A program made the translations under genes and the position numbers. A stretch of DNA of 64,000 bases, taken from positions 1 through 64,000 of the forward strand of contig CACZCZ010000013.1 in the NCBI GenBank assembly GCA_902779845.1. Direction: 5' to 3'. The DNA is from an uncultured Bacteroidales bacterium. Its GTDB lineage: Bacteria > Bacteroidota > Bacteroidia > Bacteroidales > Bacteroidaceae. This document shows positions 26,545 to 35,259 of the stretch, piece by piece (the first letter of the stretch is position 1; every line of letters starts with the position of its first letter). The notes below the pieces were generated by a model. That model had not been told where the DNA came from. It worked only from the letters and a program-made list of their open reading frames with translations, and did not search any database.

Positions 26545-27789
26545 ATGCCAAAGAATAAAAATCGCTGTTCCTTCTGCGGACGTGCTGACGACGAAGTGTC
26601 GTTGCTGGTGAGCGGTATCAACGGCTTCATCTGCAACGACTGCATCCAACAGGCCTATCAGATTGTGCAGGAAGCCAACGGTGTCCACGAAGTGGTGTCC
26701 AAGGACAAGTGGGCCGCTTCAATCAACTGGAAGTCGCTGCCGCGACCTGCTGACATCAAGGCCTATCTGGACCAGTATGTCATCGGGCAGGACGATGCCA
26801 AGCGCTACCTCTCCGTGGCTGTCTATAACCACTACAAGCGGCTCTGCCAGAAAGTGGGCGAAGACGGCGTGGAGATCGAGAAGAGCAATGTAATCATGGT
26901 CGGCCCCACGGGAACGGGCAAGACGCTGATGGCCCGCACTATCGCCAAGTTGCTGAAGGTGCCGTTCACCATTGTTGATGCTACTATTTTCACCGAGGCC
27001 GGCTACGTGGGCGAGGATGTCGAGAGTATCCTCTCGCGACTGCTGCAGGTTGCGGACTTCGATGTCGAAGCTACGCAGCGCGGCATCGTGTTCATCGATG
27101 AAATCGACAAGATTGCCCGCAAGGCTGACAACCCCAGCATCACGCGCGACGTGAGCGGCGAGGGTGTACAGCAGGGCCTGCTCAAGCTGCTCGAAGGTTC
27201 CATCGTGAATGTGCCGCCCAAGGGCGGTCGCAAGCACCCCGAACAGGACTATGTCCACGTCGATACGCGCAACATCCTGTTCATCTGCGGCGGTGCCTTC
27301 GATGGCATTGAGCGCAAGATTGCCCAGCGACTGAACACCCATGTGGTGGGCTACAACTCCGTGCAGAACGTGGCGCGCATCGATCGCAGCGACCTGATGA
27401 AGTACATCGTGCCGCAGGACCTCAAGAGCTTTGGCCTGATACCTGAGATCATAGGCCGTCTGCCTGTGCTCACTTATCTGAACCAACTCGACCGCAAAGC
27501 CTTGCGTGCGATCCTCACAGAACCCAAGAACTCGCTCATCCGCCAGCAGGAGAAGCTGTTCGAGATGGACGGTATCAAGTTGACCTTCGACGAGGACGCG
27601 CTGGAATACATGGTCGATAAGGCTGTCGAGTACAAGCTTGGCGCACGCGGCCTACGCAGCATCGTCGAGGCTATCATGATGACGCCTCAGTTCGAGCTCC
27701 CGTCCTCGGGGAAGAAGGCGTTCAGGGTGACGCTCGACTACGCCCGGGAACAATTAGAGCAGTCCACGCTTAACGCGATGCAGTCATAG
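26545..27789 (+). CDS. clpX: ATP-dependent Clp protease ATPase subunit ClpX
   Basis: A 414-residue AAA+ unfoldase for ClpP. It has an N-terminal C4 zinc-binding domain ([10 protein letters not shown]..., then CNDC, residues 8-33), Walker A GPTGTGKT (about 119), Walker [11 protein letters not shown] (about 180) and the RKHPEQDY pore-region and sensor motifs typical of ClpX. It ends 7 bases before a strong terminator, which closes the tig-clpP-clpX unit before recQ. Confidence 0.96.
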   Translation: MPKNKNRCSFCGRADDEVSLLVSGINGFICNDCIQQAYQIVQEANGVHEVVSKDKWAASINWKSLPRPADIKAYLDQYVIGQDDAKRYLSVAVYNHYKRLCQKVGEDGVEIEKSNVIMVGPTGTGKTLMARTIAKLLKVPFTIVDATIFTEAGYVGEDVESILSRLLQVADFDVEATQRGIVFIDEIDKIARKADNPSITRDVSGEGVQQGLLKLLEGSIVNVPPKGGRKHPEQDYVHVDTRNILFICGGAFDGIERKIAQRLNTHVVGYNSVQNVARIDRSDLMKYIVPQDLKSFGLIPEIIGRLPVLTYLNQLDRKALRAILTEPKNSLIRQQEKLFEMDGIKLTFDEDALEYMVDKAVEYKLGARGLRSIVEAIMMTPQFELPSSGKKAFRVTLDYAREQLEQSTLNAMQS

Positions 27790-27796
27790 CAAAAAC

Positions 27797-27837
27797 GACT
27801 CCAAAAGTTGCACAAAACAGCTTTTGGAGTCTTTTTT
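27797..27837 (+). terminator. Intrinsic terminator after clpX
   Basis: Perfect 11-bp stem GACTCCAAAAG (27797-27807) with CTTTTGGAGTC (27821-27831) followed by six T residues (27832-27837). It separates clpX from recQ. Confidence 0.9.
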
Positions 27838-27904
27838 ATTGAAAAAATGTGCACTTTTGTAGAGAAAAGCGCAAAAAAACTTGGATAATTGGAGCTTTTG
27901 TGTA

Positions 27905-27912
27905 TAACTTTG
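27905..27912 (+). promoter_or_regulatory. -7 box (TAACTTTG) for recQ
   Basis: A TAnnTTTG match 18 nt before the recQ ATG, with a CTTG word 20 nt upstream (27881-27884) as a partial -33 box. It fits with the terminator just upstream. Confidence 0.55.
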
Positions 27913-27930
27913 TAACGCAAAGGAAACATC

Positions 27931-30102
27931 ATGAAGCAAAACATCGATCTGATAGAACAACTGAAGCATTATTTCGGCTTTGACACATTCAAGGGCGATC
28001 AGGAAGCCATTATCCGTAATGTGCTGGCTGGCAACGACACGTTTGTGCTGATGCCTACGGGCGGCGGCAAATCGCTCTGCTACCAGTTGCCGGCGCTGAT
28101 TATGGATGGCACGGCCATTGTCATATCCCCCCTGATAGCGCTGATGAAGAATCAGGTCGATGCCATTCGTCAGGTGAGCTCCGACGACGGTATTGCTCAT
28201 TTCATGAATTCTTCGCTCAACCGCTCTGCGCTGGACCAGGTCAAGAGTGATGTCCTGTCCGGTCGCACGAAGCTGCTTTATGTGGCTCCCGAGTCGCTTA
28301 CGAAAGACGAGAACATCGATTTCCTGCGTCAGGTGAAGATCTCTTTCTATGCTGTCGATGAGGCTCATTGTATCTCGGAATGGGGTCACGACTTCCGCCC
28401 CGAGTATCGCAGAATCCGTCCCATTATCAACGAGATAGGTGTCTCGCCCGTCATTGCCCTCACGGCCACCGCCACGGACAAGGTGCGGGGCGACATCAAG
28501 AAAAATCTTGGCATGATGAATGCCAAGGAGTTCGTCAGCTCCTTCAACCGTCCGAACCTCTACTATGAGGTGCGGCCGAAGACCAAGGATATCGACAAGG
28601 AAATCATCAAATTCATCCGTCAGAACTCCGGCAAGAGTGGTATCATCTACTGCCTCTCGCGCAAGAAGGTGGAGGAACTGGCCGAGGTACTGCGCGCCAA
28701 TGACATTAATGCCCGCGCCTATCACGCCGGCATGGACACGCCCACGCGTACGCAGACGCAGGACGATTTCGTCATGGATGAGATTGATGTCATCGTGGCC
28801 ACCATCGCCTTCGGTATGGGCATCGACAAGCCGGATGTGCGCTACGTCATCCATTACGACATCCCCAAGAGCCTGGAGGGCTACTATCAGGAGACAGGAC
28901 GTGCCGGGCGTGACGGCGGCGAAGGCAAGTGCATCACCTTCTACGCTTACAAAGACCTCGTGAAGCTGGAGAAGTTCATGGAGGGCAAACCCGTGGCCGA
29001 ACAGGACATCGGGCGCCAGCTGCTGCAGGAGACGGCAGCCTATGCTGAGACCAGCGTCTGCCGGCGCCGCGTGCTGCTCCATTACTTCGGCGAGGAATAC
29101 ACAGAGGAGAACTGCCACAACTGCGACAACTGCCTGCATCCCAAGTCACGTGTCGAGGCGATGGACGATTTGAAGAAAGCACTGGAGGTCATCGTGGCCG
29201 TGAAGGAGAACTTCAAGGTCAACCATATCATTGATATCCTCGTGGGCAACCCCACCGAGGAGGTCATGGCTCACAAGCATGACGACCTGGACTGCTTCGG
29301 CGTCGGCGACAGCAAGGAGCCTCGCTACTGGAACACCATCCTGCGCCAGGCACTGCTGGGCGGCTACATCTACAAGGAAGTGGAGAACTACGGCCTGCTC
29401 AAGCTCACCCCCGAAGGCCGCGCCTTCATCAAGCGTCCCACCTCGTTCATGATTTCCGAGGACAACGACTTCGAGTACGACGGCGGCGAACCCTCCGGCG
29501 GCACGAGTGCGATGGACGAGGAGCTGCTGGCCATCCTGCGCGACCTGCGCAAGCAGGTGGCCCACGAGAAGAAAATCCCGCCCTATGTCATCTTCCAGGA
29601 TGCCAGTCTCGAGGCCATGGCCACGGTCTATCCCGTCACCATCGAGGAGCTCAAGAACATCCCCGGGGTGGGAGAGGGCAAGGCCAAGCGCTATGGCAAG
29701 GCGTTCTGCGAGGTCATCTACCGCCACTGCGAGGAGAACGAGATCGAGCGCCCCGAGGACCTGCGTGTGCGCACCGTTGCCAACAAGAGCAAGAACAAAG
29801 TCAGCATCATCCAGGCGGTAGATCGCAAGGTGGACTTGCGCGACATCGCACGCTCCAAGGGCTTGGACTTCGACGAACTCCTCGACGAGCTCGATGCCAT
29901 CGTTGATAGCGGCACCAAGCTGGACATCTCCTACTACATCAACTCCATCCTCGACGCCGACCAGGTGGAGGACATCTTCGAGTACTTCCGCGAGAGCGAG
30001 ACCGACGACATCGACGATGCCCTCGACGAACTCGGCGAGGACTATGACGAAGAACAGATCCGCCTCGTCCGCATCAAGTTCATCTCCGAAATGGGCAACT
30101 GA
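27931..30102 (+). CDS. recQ: ATP-dependent DNA helicase RecQ
   Basis: A 723-residue 3'-5' DNA helicase acting in recombination and replication-fork repair. Motif I MPTGGGKS (about 46), the DEAH box VDEAHCISEWGHDFR (about 143), motif VI QETGRAGRDGG, the RQC zinc ligands (CRRRV..., CHNCDNC near 390-405) and an HRDC domain (about 525-600) are all present. An acidic C-terminal extension of about 100 residues is usual for Bacteroidetes RecQ. It has its own promoter downstream of the clpX terminator. Confidence 0.95.
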   Translation: MKQNIDLIEQLKHYFGFDTFKGDQEAIIRNVLAGNDTFVLMPTGGGKSLCYQLPALIMDGTAIVISPLIALMKNQVDAIRQVSSDDGIAHFMNSSLNRSALDQVKSDVLSGRTKLLYVAPESLTKDENIDFLRQVKISFYAVDEAHCISEWGHDFRPEYRRIRPIINEIGVSPVIALTATATDKVRGDIKKNLGMMNAKEFVSSFNRPNLYYEVRPKTKDIDKEIIKFIRQNSGKSGIIYCLSRKKVEELAEVLRANDINARAYHAGMDTPTRTQTQDDFVMDEIDVIVATIAFGMGIDKPDVRYVIHYDIPKSLEGYYQETGRAGRDGGEGKCITFYAYKDLVKLEKFMEGKPVAEQDIGRQLLQETAAYAETSVCRRRVLLHYFGEEYTEENCHNCDNCLHPKSRVEAMDDLKKALEVIVAVKENFKVNHIIDILVGNPTEEVMAHKHDDLDCFGVGDSKEPRYWNTILRQALLGGYIYKEVENYGLLKLTPEGRAFIKRPTSFMISEDNDFEYDGGEPSGGTSAMDEELLAILRDLRKQVAHEKKIPPYVIFQDASLEAMATVYPVTIEELKNIPGVGEGKAKRYGKAFCEVIYRHCEENEIERPEDLRVRTVANKSKNKVSIIQAVDRKVDLRDIARSKGLDFDELLDELDAIVDSGTKLDISYYINSILDADQVEDIFEYFRESETDDIDDALDELGEDYDEEQIRLVRIKFISEMGN

Positions 30103-30131
30103 TGGGTAACGTATTATCTTTTACCTAAAAG

Positions 30132-30725
30132 ATGAACGATATTCAAGTCATACAGCAGAAGATTCATGAGATTCGCGGCCAACGCGTGATTCTGGATTAT
30201 GACTTGGCGGAATTGTATCAAGTGACGACAGGAAACCTGAATAAGGCCGTAAAGAGAAATATCCGACGTTTTCCACCTGATTTTATGTTTCAACTGACCA
30301 AGGATGAGTTTGAAGAGTTGAAAGCTAACTTGATATTCCATTTTGGAATTTCAAGATGGGGTGGCACTCGTAAGTTACCTCATGCTTTCACGGAACAAGG
30401 TGTCGCAATGCTCTCTGGTGTCCTAAATAGCACTATAGCTATAGATATGAATATAGCTATTATGCGAGCCTTCGTTGCTATTCGTCAAATGGCCGCCACC
30501 CTTCCACCAACTAACACAGCTGCCGACCTCGCACAGTTGCGTCAGGACTTCGAAGACTTGAAGCTTGACATAGAGGACATCCTTTCGGATCAGAACGATA
30601 TCAATGAGGACACTCGTGCACAGCTGGAACTCATCAATCAGTCATTGGCCGCGTTGCAATCGACTCATAAGCAGCCTCGTCGCCCTATCATCGGTTTCAG
30701 TATTCCCAATAAAGAAGAGCCCTAA
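30132..30725 (+). CDS. ORF6N-domain protein
   Basis: The 197-residue product starts with an ORF6N domain ([20 protein letters not shown], then [14 protein letters not shown] and [17 protein letters not shown]), a putative DNA-binding module common in phages, mobile islands and many Bacteroidetes genomes. The C-terminal third is a coiled coil ([21 protein letters not shown]). Function is unknown; relatives are thought to be regulators. It starts 29 bases after recQ and precedes a toxin-antitoxin pair, in a stretch that looks acquired. Confidence 0.82.
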   Translation: MNDIQVIQQKIHEIRGQRVILDYDLAELYQVTTGNLNKAVKRNIRRFPPDFMFQLTKDEFEELKANLIFHFGISRWGGTRKLPHAFTEQGVAMLSGVLNSTIAIDMNIAIMRAFVAIRQMAATLPPTNTAADLAQLRQDFEDLKLDIEDILSDQNDINEDTRAQLELINQSLAALQSTHKQPRRPIIGFSIPNKEEP

Positions 30726-30792
30726 CATCCCGGCTTTTTTGTGTTTTTTCCGTGTTTTTCCGTTCCTTTCCGCGTTTTTCCGTGCAAATCCT

Positions 30793-30823
30793 TTTGCCCG
30801 AATCAGATTAATAGCTACTTTTG
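30793..30823 (+). promoter_or_regulatory. Canonical promoter for the MazF-like toxin-antitoxin operon
   Basis: TTTG at 30793-30796, 19 nt, then TACTTTTG at 30816-30823, 36 nt before the antitoxin ATG. It fits the Bacteroidetes consensus fully. Confidence 0.75.
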
Positions 30824-30859
30824 CGGCGAGAAACCTAAAGAAACCTATCATTCATCAAT

Positions 30860-31072
30860 ATGTGTACAATAACATTAGAATATAATCAGCACAACGCCTT
30901 AGCTCGTAAAAAGCTTGCTGCGTTGTTAGCAACAGGGCTTTTCCTGCAGAAAGAAATGCAGATTGGTCAACAGCTAATGTCCCAAGAGGCCGAAGAGCAT
31001 CGTATCGAAAAAGAAGCCTTCTTAGCTCATTCCAAGAAGACGATGTCAAACGTTATTGCACGCTACCTATGA
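30860..31072 (+). CDS. Putative antitoxin of a MazF/PemK-like module
   Basis: A 70-residue, mostly helical protein (ALARKKLAALLATG, then EAEEHRIEKEAFLAHSKK). It resembles small antitoxin-like proteins upstream of PemK genes in Bacteroidetes rather than the AbrB-type MazE. The call rests on size, own promoter and the 4-base overlap (ATGA) with the toxin gene. It has no obvious DNA-binding fold. It would be expected to bind and block the toxin and perhaps to repress the operon. Confidence 0.6.
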   Translation: MCTITLEYNQHNALARKKLAALLATGLFLQKEMQIGQQLMSQEAEEHRIEKEAFLAHSKKTMSNVIARYL

Positions 31073-31410
31073 AGTATCATCAGAGAGACATTGTTGAAGT
31101 CAGTTTCCTCTTTCCTGATGGGACTTTCAAACCCCATCCTGCCATCATTGTATCTAATGATCAGCTGCAAGAGGATGAAGATGGTATGTTCTATCTTGTG
31201 CTCATTACATCCAACGATTGGCTTAATCCCCAGTATTCTTACCCATTGAAAGACGAGATGATTATAGGTCACACCTTTGCAAAGCCAAGTCTTGTGAAAT
31301 GTCAGATTATTGCTGGTTACATTGAACGTGATGTGGTTCGTCGCTTAGGTTCTATCAAACAGGAATATTTCGACGAAATCGTTGACAAGATCATCGAGTC
31401 TATATTCTAA
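31069..31410 (+). CDS. PemK/MazF-type toxin
   Basis: A 113-residue protein whose start (YHQRDIVEVSFLFPDG), KPHPAIIVSN core and later FAKPSLVKCQII segment match the SH3-like fold of PemK/MazF ribonuclease toxins. In such toxins the loop after strand 1 and the R/K residues of the P-A-I-I/V-V-S-N strand build the active site. It is translationally coupled to the preceding small helical protein. The expected activity is sequence-specific mRNA cleavage; specificity cannot be told. The pair lies next to an ORF6N gene in an AT-richer segment. Confidence 0.78.
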   Translation: MKYHQRDIVEVSFLFPDGTFKPHPAIIVSNDQLQEDEDGMFYLVLITSNDWLNPQYSYPLKDEMIIGHTFAKPSLVKCQIIAGYIERDVVRRLGSIKQEYFDEIVDKIIESIF

Positions 31411-31589
31411 TAGCCTATAGATAACCCCTTGAACCCTTGAACTTTTGGAGCAGCGAACGCCATAAGAGCTTGCTCTTGAATGGCTGAGTCGCGACAAAAG
31501 TCAGCGAAGCAAACTCTTAAACTCTTAAACCGTTTATGAAATAACCCAATAGATTAGACATACAGACAGAAGCGTCCGCTTAGAAGAAC

Positions 31590-31620
31590 CACCCTCCCGC
31601 ATCATCGTGAGGGCTTTTTT
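31590..31620 (+). terminator. Intrinsic terminator-like hairpin
   Basis: CCCTC (31592-31596) pairs with GAGGG (31609-31613), followed by C and six T residues. It lies 180 bases after the toxin gene, just before the promoter at 31651, and separates the module from the next unit. Confidence 0.5.
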
Positions 31621-31650
31621 GTGCCCTAATGACTAAAAAACTTTGATTCT

Positions 31651-31682
31651 TTTGGCTGATTCGCAAAACATTTATACTTTTG
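31651..31682 (+). promoter_or_regulatory. Canonical promoter driving a long leader
   Basis: TTTG at 31651-31654, 20 nt, then TACTTTTG at 31675-31682. Transcription should start near 31690, giving a leader of about 350 nt before the gene at 32038. Confidence 0.75.
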
Positions 31683-31689
31683 CAGCGAC

Positions 31690-32037
31690 TTCGATAGTCC
31701 ACAATGGGCTTGAGGGGCAAATCTTATTGGATAAAAGGACGTTTACGAACGTTATCTTCAGAGTCTCAAATCTCGCAAATTTGAATCTTCATCTGAGGGA
31801 ACGCAACCGCAGCGTCCACATTGGGTGTATTGTACCTTGTTCACATCAAAAAGATAAGATGATGAACAGTTATATACAATATCACGCGGCGTGGGCTATC
31901 GAGTTGCTTATCTTGATGAAGGGGCAATGCGAGAGCCTGAGACTTGGGATAAGCGAGTAGAGCACCCACGTCTTTCATTTACTTTAATTACTAACGGCTG
32001 AATTCGGGTTGCTATAGGCATAAAACAATGATTATTT
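31690..32037 (+). promoter_or_regulatory. Long 5' leader with an internal small open frame
   Basis: About 350 nt lie between the predicted transcription start and the outer-membrane protein ATG. It holds two near-identical words (GTCCACAATGGG at about 31698 and GTCCACATTGGG at about 31816). An internal frame at 31862-31960 encodes a 32-residue peptide (MNSYIQYHAAWAIELL then ILMKGQCESL...). A longer frame from 31643 begins at or before the promoter and is not credible as a whole. It may be a regulatory leader, a separate small RNA or a small-protein gene. Confidence 0.4.
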
Positions 32038-33207
32038 ATGAAGCGTTTACTTGTCGCATTCTTGTTTGCAACCGTTTCTTTCGTGAGCAGTATTGCTCAG
32101 CCTATGGAGACACCAGTTTGCTATGCTTTTTCTGAGGGGTCGGTCTCTACACTCAAATACAAGTTCTCATACGAGAATGAGAAGTATTTCATTGATTTAC
32201 GGCTTATAGGCCATGGGAACACATTTAAAGCTGGTGACCAAGTACTCTTTGTAACCCATGATGGAGCAAAATACACTTATGTAATTCCTGAAATAGAGGA
32301 AGCCCCCGAATACTATCTCGTTGAAATGAACTACTCTGACATCCTGCACTATCAAAATGGCCTAAAAAGTATCACTTTGGTAAAAGACGGCAAAAGTCAA
32401 CCCCTGGAAATCACCCGCTATTGCAACCAATGTACAAAGAAGGGTGCAAAGGACATTGTTCGACTTGCTTATAGCTGGGAAAAGAAAAAGGGACATTTGA
32501 GCTACAAGAGTGCAATAGAAGGGGAAAAACAGAAATTAGAAGAAGAGAGGCTTAAAACAGTACAAGCTAAGGCAAAGGTTCTTGAGGAAGAGAAAGCTTT
32601 AGATGTTATCATGCCTGATGTCAATATCTATCATCGTGTTTTTGTTGGCTATGCTCCAACACAATACAATAGTGGAAGGCACACGGAAGGTTTCACATTT
32701 GGCTACACTGGTGGAGTTTGCTTAGCAAAAAAGTCAATGGTCTATCTTGAGTTTGGCGTGCAAGGGGATTTTTATCGTTTTAAAGGTTCAGATTCATTTG
32801 ACACACTAATAGACTTAGATCAATGCAGTAAACTGATTTCTGCTGCAGCTAAACAAGGAGGTTTAAGTCAAAGTGTAATTAATAACATAACAACTCCCTT
32901 AGATGCATTTAAATCATCCATTAATCAAAACGATGCATGGAATGCGTTCGCCATCTCTGTTCCCATAGCCATCACAAAGCGATTTGAGTTAGGGCACTCA
33001 GGTGCCACCCTCTCTCCATTCATTGGGCCAATGGTGAGGTTCAATGTTCGTGAATCTGGCTCTGATATTTTCCAGATTGGCGGCCAAGGAGGAATAAACC
33101 TAGATTATAAGCACCTAAATATAGGCGTGGCTTATCATCTTGAAGCGTGGACAAATGGTAATGGACACACTCGTGGCCTCGCCATTCGCCTCGGTTATAC
33201 CTTCTAG
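32038..33207 (+). CDS. Exported outer-membrane beta-barrel-like protein
   Basis: A 389-residue AT-rich gene. The product has a signal peptide (about 1-20, ending SIAQ), a beta-rich N-terminal domain (about 25-140) with a CNQC pair near 125-128, and a charged coiled coil (EGEKQKLEEERLKTVQAKAK, about 161-180). The C-terminal barrel-like region (about 195-389) has alternating strands and a terminal Phe, typical of outer-membrane proteins. The coiled coil between two envelope domains suggests a periplasmic spacer or oligomerisation element. The function is unknown. Its composition and the flanking toxin-antitoxin genes suggest transfer. Confidence 0.68.
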   Translation: MKRLLVAFLFATVSFVSSIAQPMETPVCYAFSEGSVSTLKYKFSYENEKYFIDLRLIGHGNTFKAGDQVLFVTHDGAKYTYVIPEIEEAPEYYLVEMNYSDILHYQNGLKSITLVKDGKSQPLEITRYCNQCTKKGAKDIVRLAYSWEKKKGHLSYKSAIEGEKQKLEEERLKTVQAKAKVLEEEKALDVIMPDVNIYHRVFVGYAPTQYNSGRHTEGFTFGYTGGVCLAKKSMVYLEFGVQGDFYRFKGSDSFDTLIDLDQCSKLISAAAKQGGLSQSVINNITTPLDAFKSSINQNDAWNAFAISVPIAITKRFELGHSGATLSPFIGPMVRFNVRESGSDIFQIGGQGGINLDYKHLNIGVAYHLEAWTNGNGHTRGLAIRLGYTF

Positions 33208-33490
33208 CTTCTCAAAAAATTTCTTAACAGAAAAGAGCGCACTGCGCACGATTTTACATCCAGCAGGCTGTATCGCACGATGCAGCCTGCTGCGCTGCCT
33301 GCGCGCACCCTCTACAGTCCCTGCGCGCACCCTCTATAGAGGGTAAGGCGAGGGAGTAGTAGTGTCTTTCGTTTTGCCACTGGTGGCAAAAGCCGGAAGA
33401 GCAAGGTCTTATGGGGCGAAGAGCATGGTCTTATGGGGCGAAGAGCATGGTCTTTGGCGCGCAGAAGTGAGGTTCTCAGAGGGTAAGGGA

Positions 33491-33620
33491 GTGGGCTTCA
33501 GTGACAAGCTTGCGGGGGCGACGGCGTGGGCTTCGGTGGCAAGCTTGCGAGGGCGACGGCGTGGGCTTCGGTGGCAAGCTTGCGAGGGCGATGGCGTGGG
33601 CTGTGGAGACAACCTCGCGG
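33491..33620. repeat. 35-bp tandem repeat, three copies plus a decayed fourth
   Basis: Copies start at 33491, 33526, 33561 and 33596 with unit GTGGGCTTCGGTGGCAAGCT... of exactly 35 bp. As 35 is not a multiple of three, it is not a coding repeat. The fourth copy is diverged. Confidence 0.8.
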
Positions 33621-33646
33621 TGGGGTGTTAAAAAAGAGCAAAAGTT

Positions 33647-33677
33647 TTGGCTGTATCGCGGAAAAGCAGTACTTTTG
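33647..33677 (+). promoter_or_regulatory. Canonical promoter for guaB
   Basis: TTTG at 33647-33650, 19 nt, then TACTTTTG at 33670-33677, 28 nt before the guaB ATG. Confidence 0.75.
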
Positions 33678-33705
33678 CACGCAATAAAAGCAAAACGTTT
33701 TTCTT

Positions 33706-35184
33706 ATGGCCAATTTTATTGCAGACCGTATTGTGATGGACGGACTCACGTTTGACGACGTCCTCCTCGTACCCGCTTATTCTGAGGTGCTGCCCCGCAG
33801 CGTAGATCTTTCCACTCGTTTCTCGCGAAACATCGCGCTGAAGGTGCCGTTTGTCACTGCCGCGATGGACACCGTGACCGAGGCCACGATGGCAATTGCC
33901 ATTGCCCGTGAAGGCGGTATCGGCGTGATTCACAAGAACATGAGCATCGAAGAGCAGGCGCGCCAGGTGGCTATCGTCAAGCGTGCTGAGAACGGTATGA
34001 TCTATCATCCCGTCACCATTCAGAGCGATGCCACGGTCGCCGATGCCCTCGACCTCATGGCAGAGTACCACATCGGCGGTATTCCCGTGGTGGACGCAGG
34101 CAATCATCTCGTTGGCATCGTCACCAACCGCGACCTGCGCTTCGAGCGTCGCGTGGAGCGTCCCATCGCCGAGGTGATGACGAAGGAGCACCTCGTGACG
34201 ACCCATCAGCAGACTGACCTCTCTGCCGCAGCGCAGATCCTGCAGGAGAACAAGATTGAGAAGCTGCCGGTGGTGGACGACGAGAACCACCTCATCGGTC
34301 TGATTACTTATAAGGATATCACGAAGGCCAAGGACAAACCGATGGCCTGCAAGGACGAGAAGGGCCGCCTGCGTGTGGCTGCCGGCGTGGGCGTCACCAA
34401 CGACACACTCGACCGCATCAAGGCGCTCGTGGAGGCTGGTGCTGATGCCATCGTCATCGACACGGCTCACGGCCACAGCAAGGGCGTCATCGAGAAACTG
34501 CGCGAGGCCAAGGCTCTCTATCCCAACGTAGATATCGTGGTGGGCAATGTCGCCACGGGCGAAGCTGCCAAGATGCTGGTGGAGGCAGGTGCCGACGGCA
34601 TCAAGGTGGGCATCGGTCCCGGTAGCATCTGCACCACACGTGTGGTGGCAGGTGTGGGGGTGCCCCAGCTCTCTGCCGTCTATGATGTCGCCAGCGCGCT
34701 GGCAGGCACGGGTGTGCCCCTCATCGCTGATGGCGGCCTGCGCTATTCGGGCGATGTCGTGAAGGCCATCGCTGCCGGCGGCAACTGCGTGATGATCGGT
34801 TCTCTGGTGGCCGGCACCGAGGAGAGCCCCGGCGACACCATCATCTTCAACGGCCGTAAGTTCAAGAGCTACCGCGGCATGGGCTCCCTCGAAGCCATGG
34901 AGAACGGCAGCAAGGACCGCTACTTCCAGGCTGGCGAGAAGGATGTGAAGAAGCTCGTGCCCGAAGGCATCGCCGGACGTGTCCCCTACAAGGGCACCGT
35001 TCAGGAGGTTATCTATCAGCTCGTGGGCGGTCTGCGCTCCGGCATGGGCTACTGTGGCGCTGCCACCATCGAGGCGCTGCACCACGCTAAGTTCGTCCGC
35101 ATCACCAATGCCGGTGTCCTCGAAAGCCATCCTCACGACATCACCATCACTAGCGAGGCCCCTAACTACAGTAGGCCGCAATAA
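33706..35184 (+). CDS. guaB: Inosine-5'-monophosphate dehydrogenase
   Basis: Catalyses NAD-dependent oxidation of IMP to XMP, the first committed step of GMP synthesis. The 492-residue product has the (beta/alpha)8 barrel split by a CBS pair (about 95-205). The catalytic cysteine is Cys309 in [13 protein letters not shown], and the flap and K+ site residues (GMGSLEAM) are present. Length is normal. A palindromic repeat arm follows 1 base after the stop, then the ppiC-type gene; co-transcription with it is possible. Confidence 0.96.
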   Translation: MANFIADRIVMDGLTFDDVLLVPAYSEVLPRSVDLSTRFSRNIALKVPFVTAAMDTVTEATMAIAIAREGGIGVIHKNMSIEEQARQVAIVKRAENGMIYHPVTIQSDATVADALDLMAEYHIGGIPVVDAGNHLVGIVTNRDLRFERRVERPIAEVMTKEHLVTTHQQTDLSAAAQILQENKIEKLPVVDDENHLIGLITYKDITKAKDKPMACKDEKGRLRVAAGVGVTNDTLDRIKALVEAGADAIVIDTAHGHSKGVIEKLREAKALYPNVDIVVGNVATGEAAKMLVEAGADGIKVGIGPGSICTTRVVAGVGVPQLSAVYDVASALAGTGVPLIADGGLRYSGDVVKAIAAGGNCVMIGSLVAGTEESPGDTIIFNGRKFKSYRGMGSLEAMENGSKDRYFQAGEKDVKKLVPEGIAGRVPYKGTVQEVIYQLVGGLRSGMGYCGAATIEALHHAKFVRITNAGVLESHPHDITITSEAPNYSRPQ

Positions 35185-35229
35185 AGACTCACCCCCGACC
35201 CCTCCCTAGCAGGGAGGGGAGTATATACA
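35185..35229. repeat. Palindromic repeat arm between guaB and the ppiC-type gene (left arm)
   Basis: AGACTCACCCCCGA, then CCCCTCCCTAGCAGGGAGGG, then GAGTATATAC. Its inverted partner is at 35320-35363, with the ppiC start codon (35260) in the 90-base spacer. Confidence 0.75.
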
Positions 35230-35259
35230 AAACAAGAATAAAAAGAATTATAGATTACA

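Larger units (their letters stand above)
33208..33705. repeat. Repeat-rich intergenic region before guaB
   Basis: Contains, in order, a hairpin CAGCAGGCTGTATC/GATGCAGCCTGCTG (33261-33292, also seen at 60192), two GCGCGCACCCTCTA copies near 33301-33340, a duplicated CTTATGGGGCGAAGAGCATGG unit near 33409-33450, and a 35-bp tandem repeat (33491-33620). No gene is credible. The final part holds the guaB promoter. Confidence 0.6.

Noticed and set aside
31643-31960. 105-codon open frame read as one gene
   Set aside because: Its first codons lie upstream of and within a canonical promoter (31651-31682), so it cannot be translated as a whole; only the last 32-33 codons could be a small frame.
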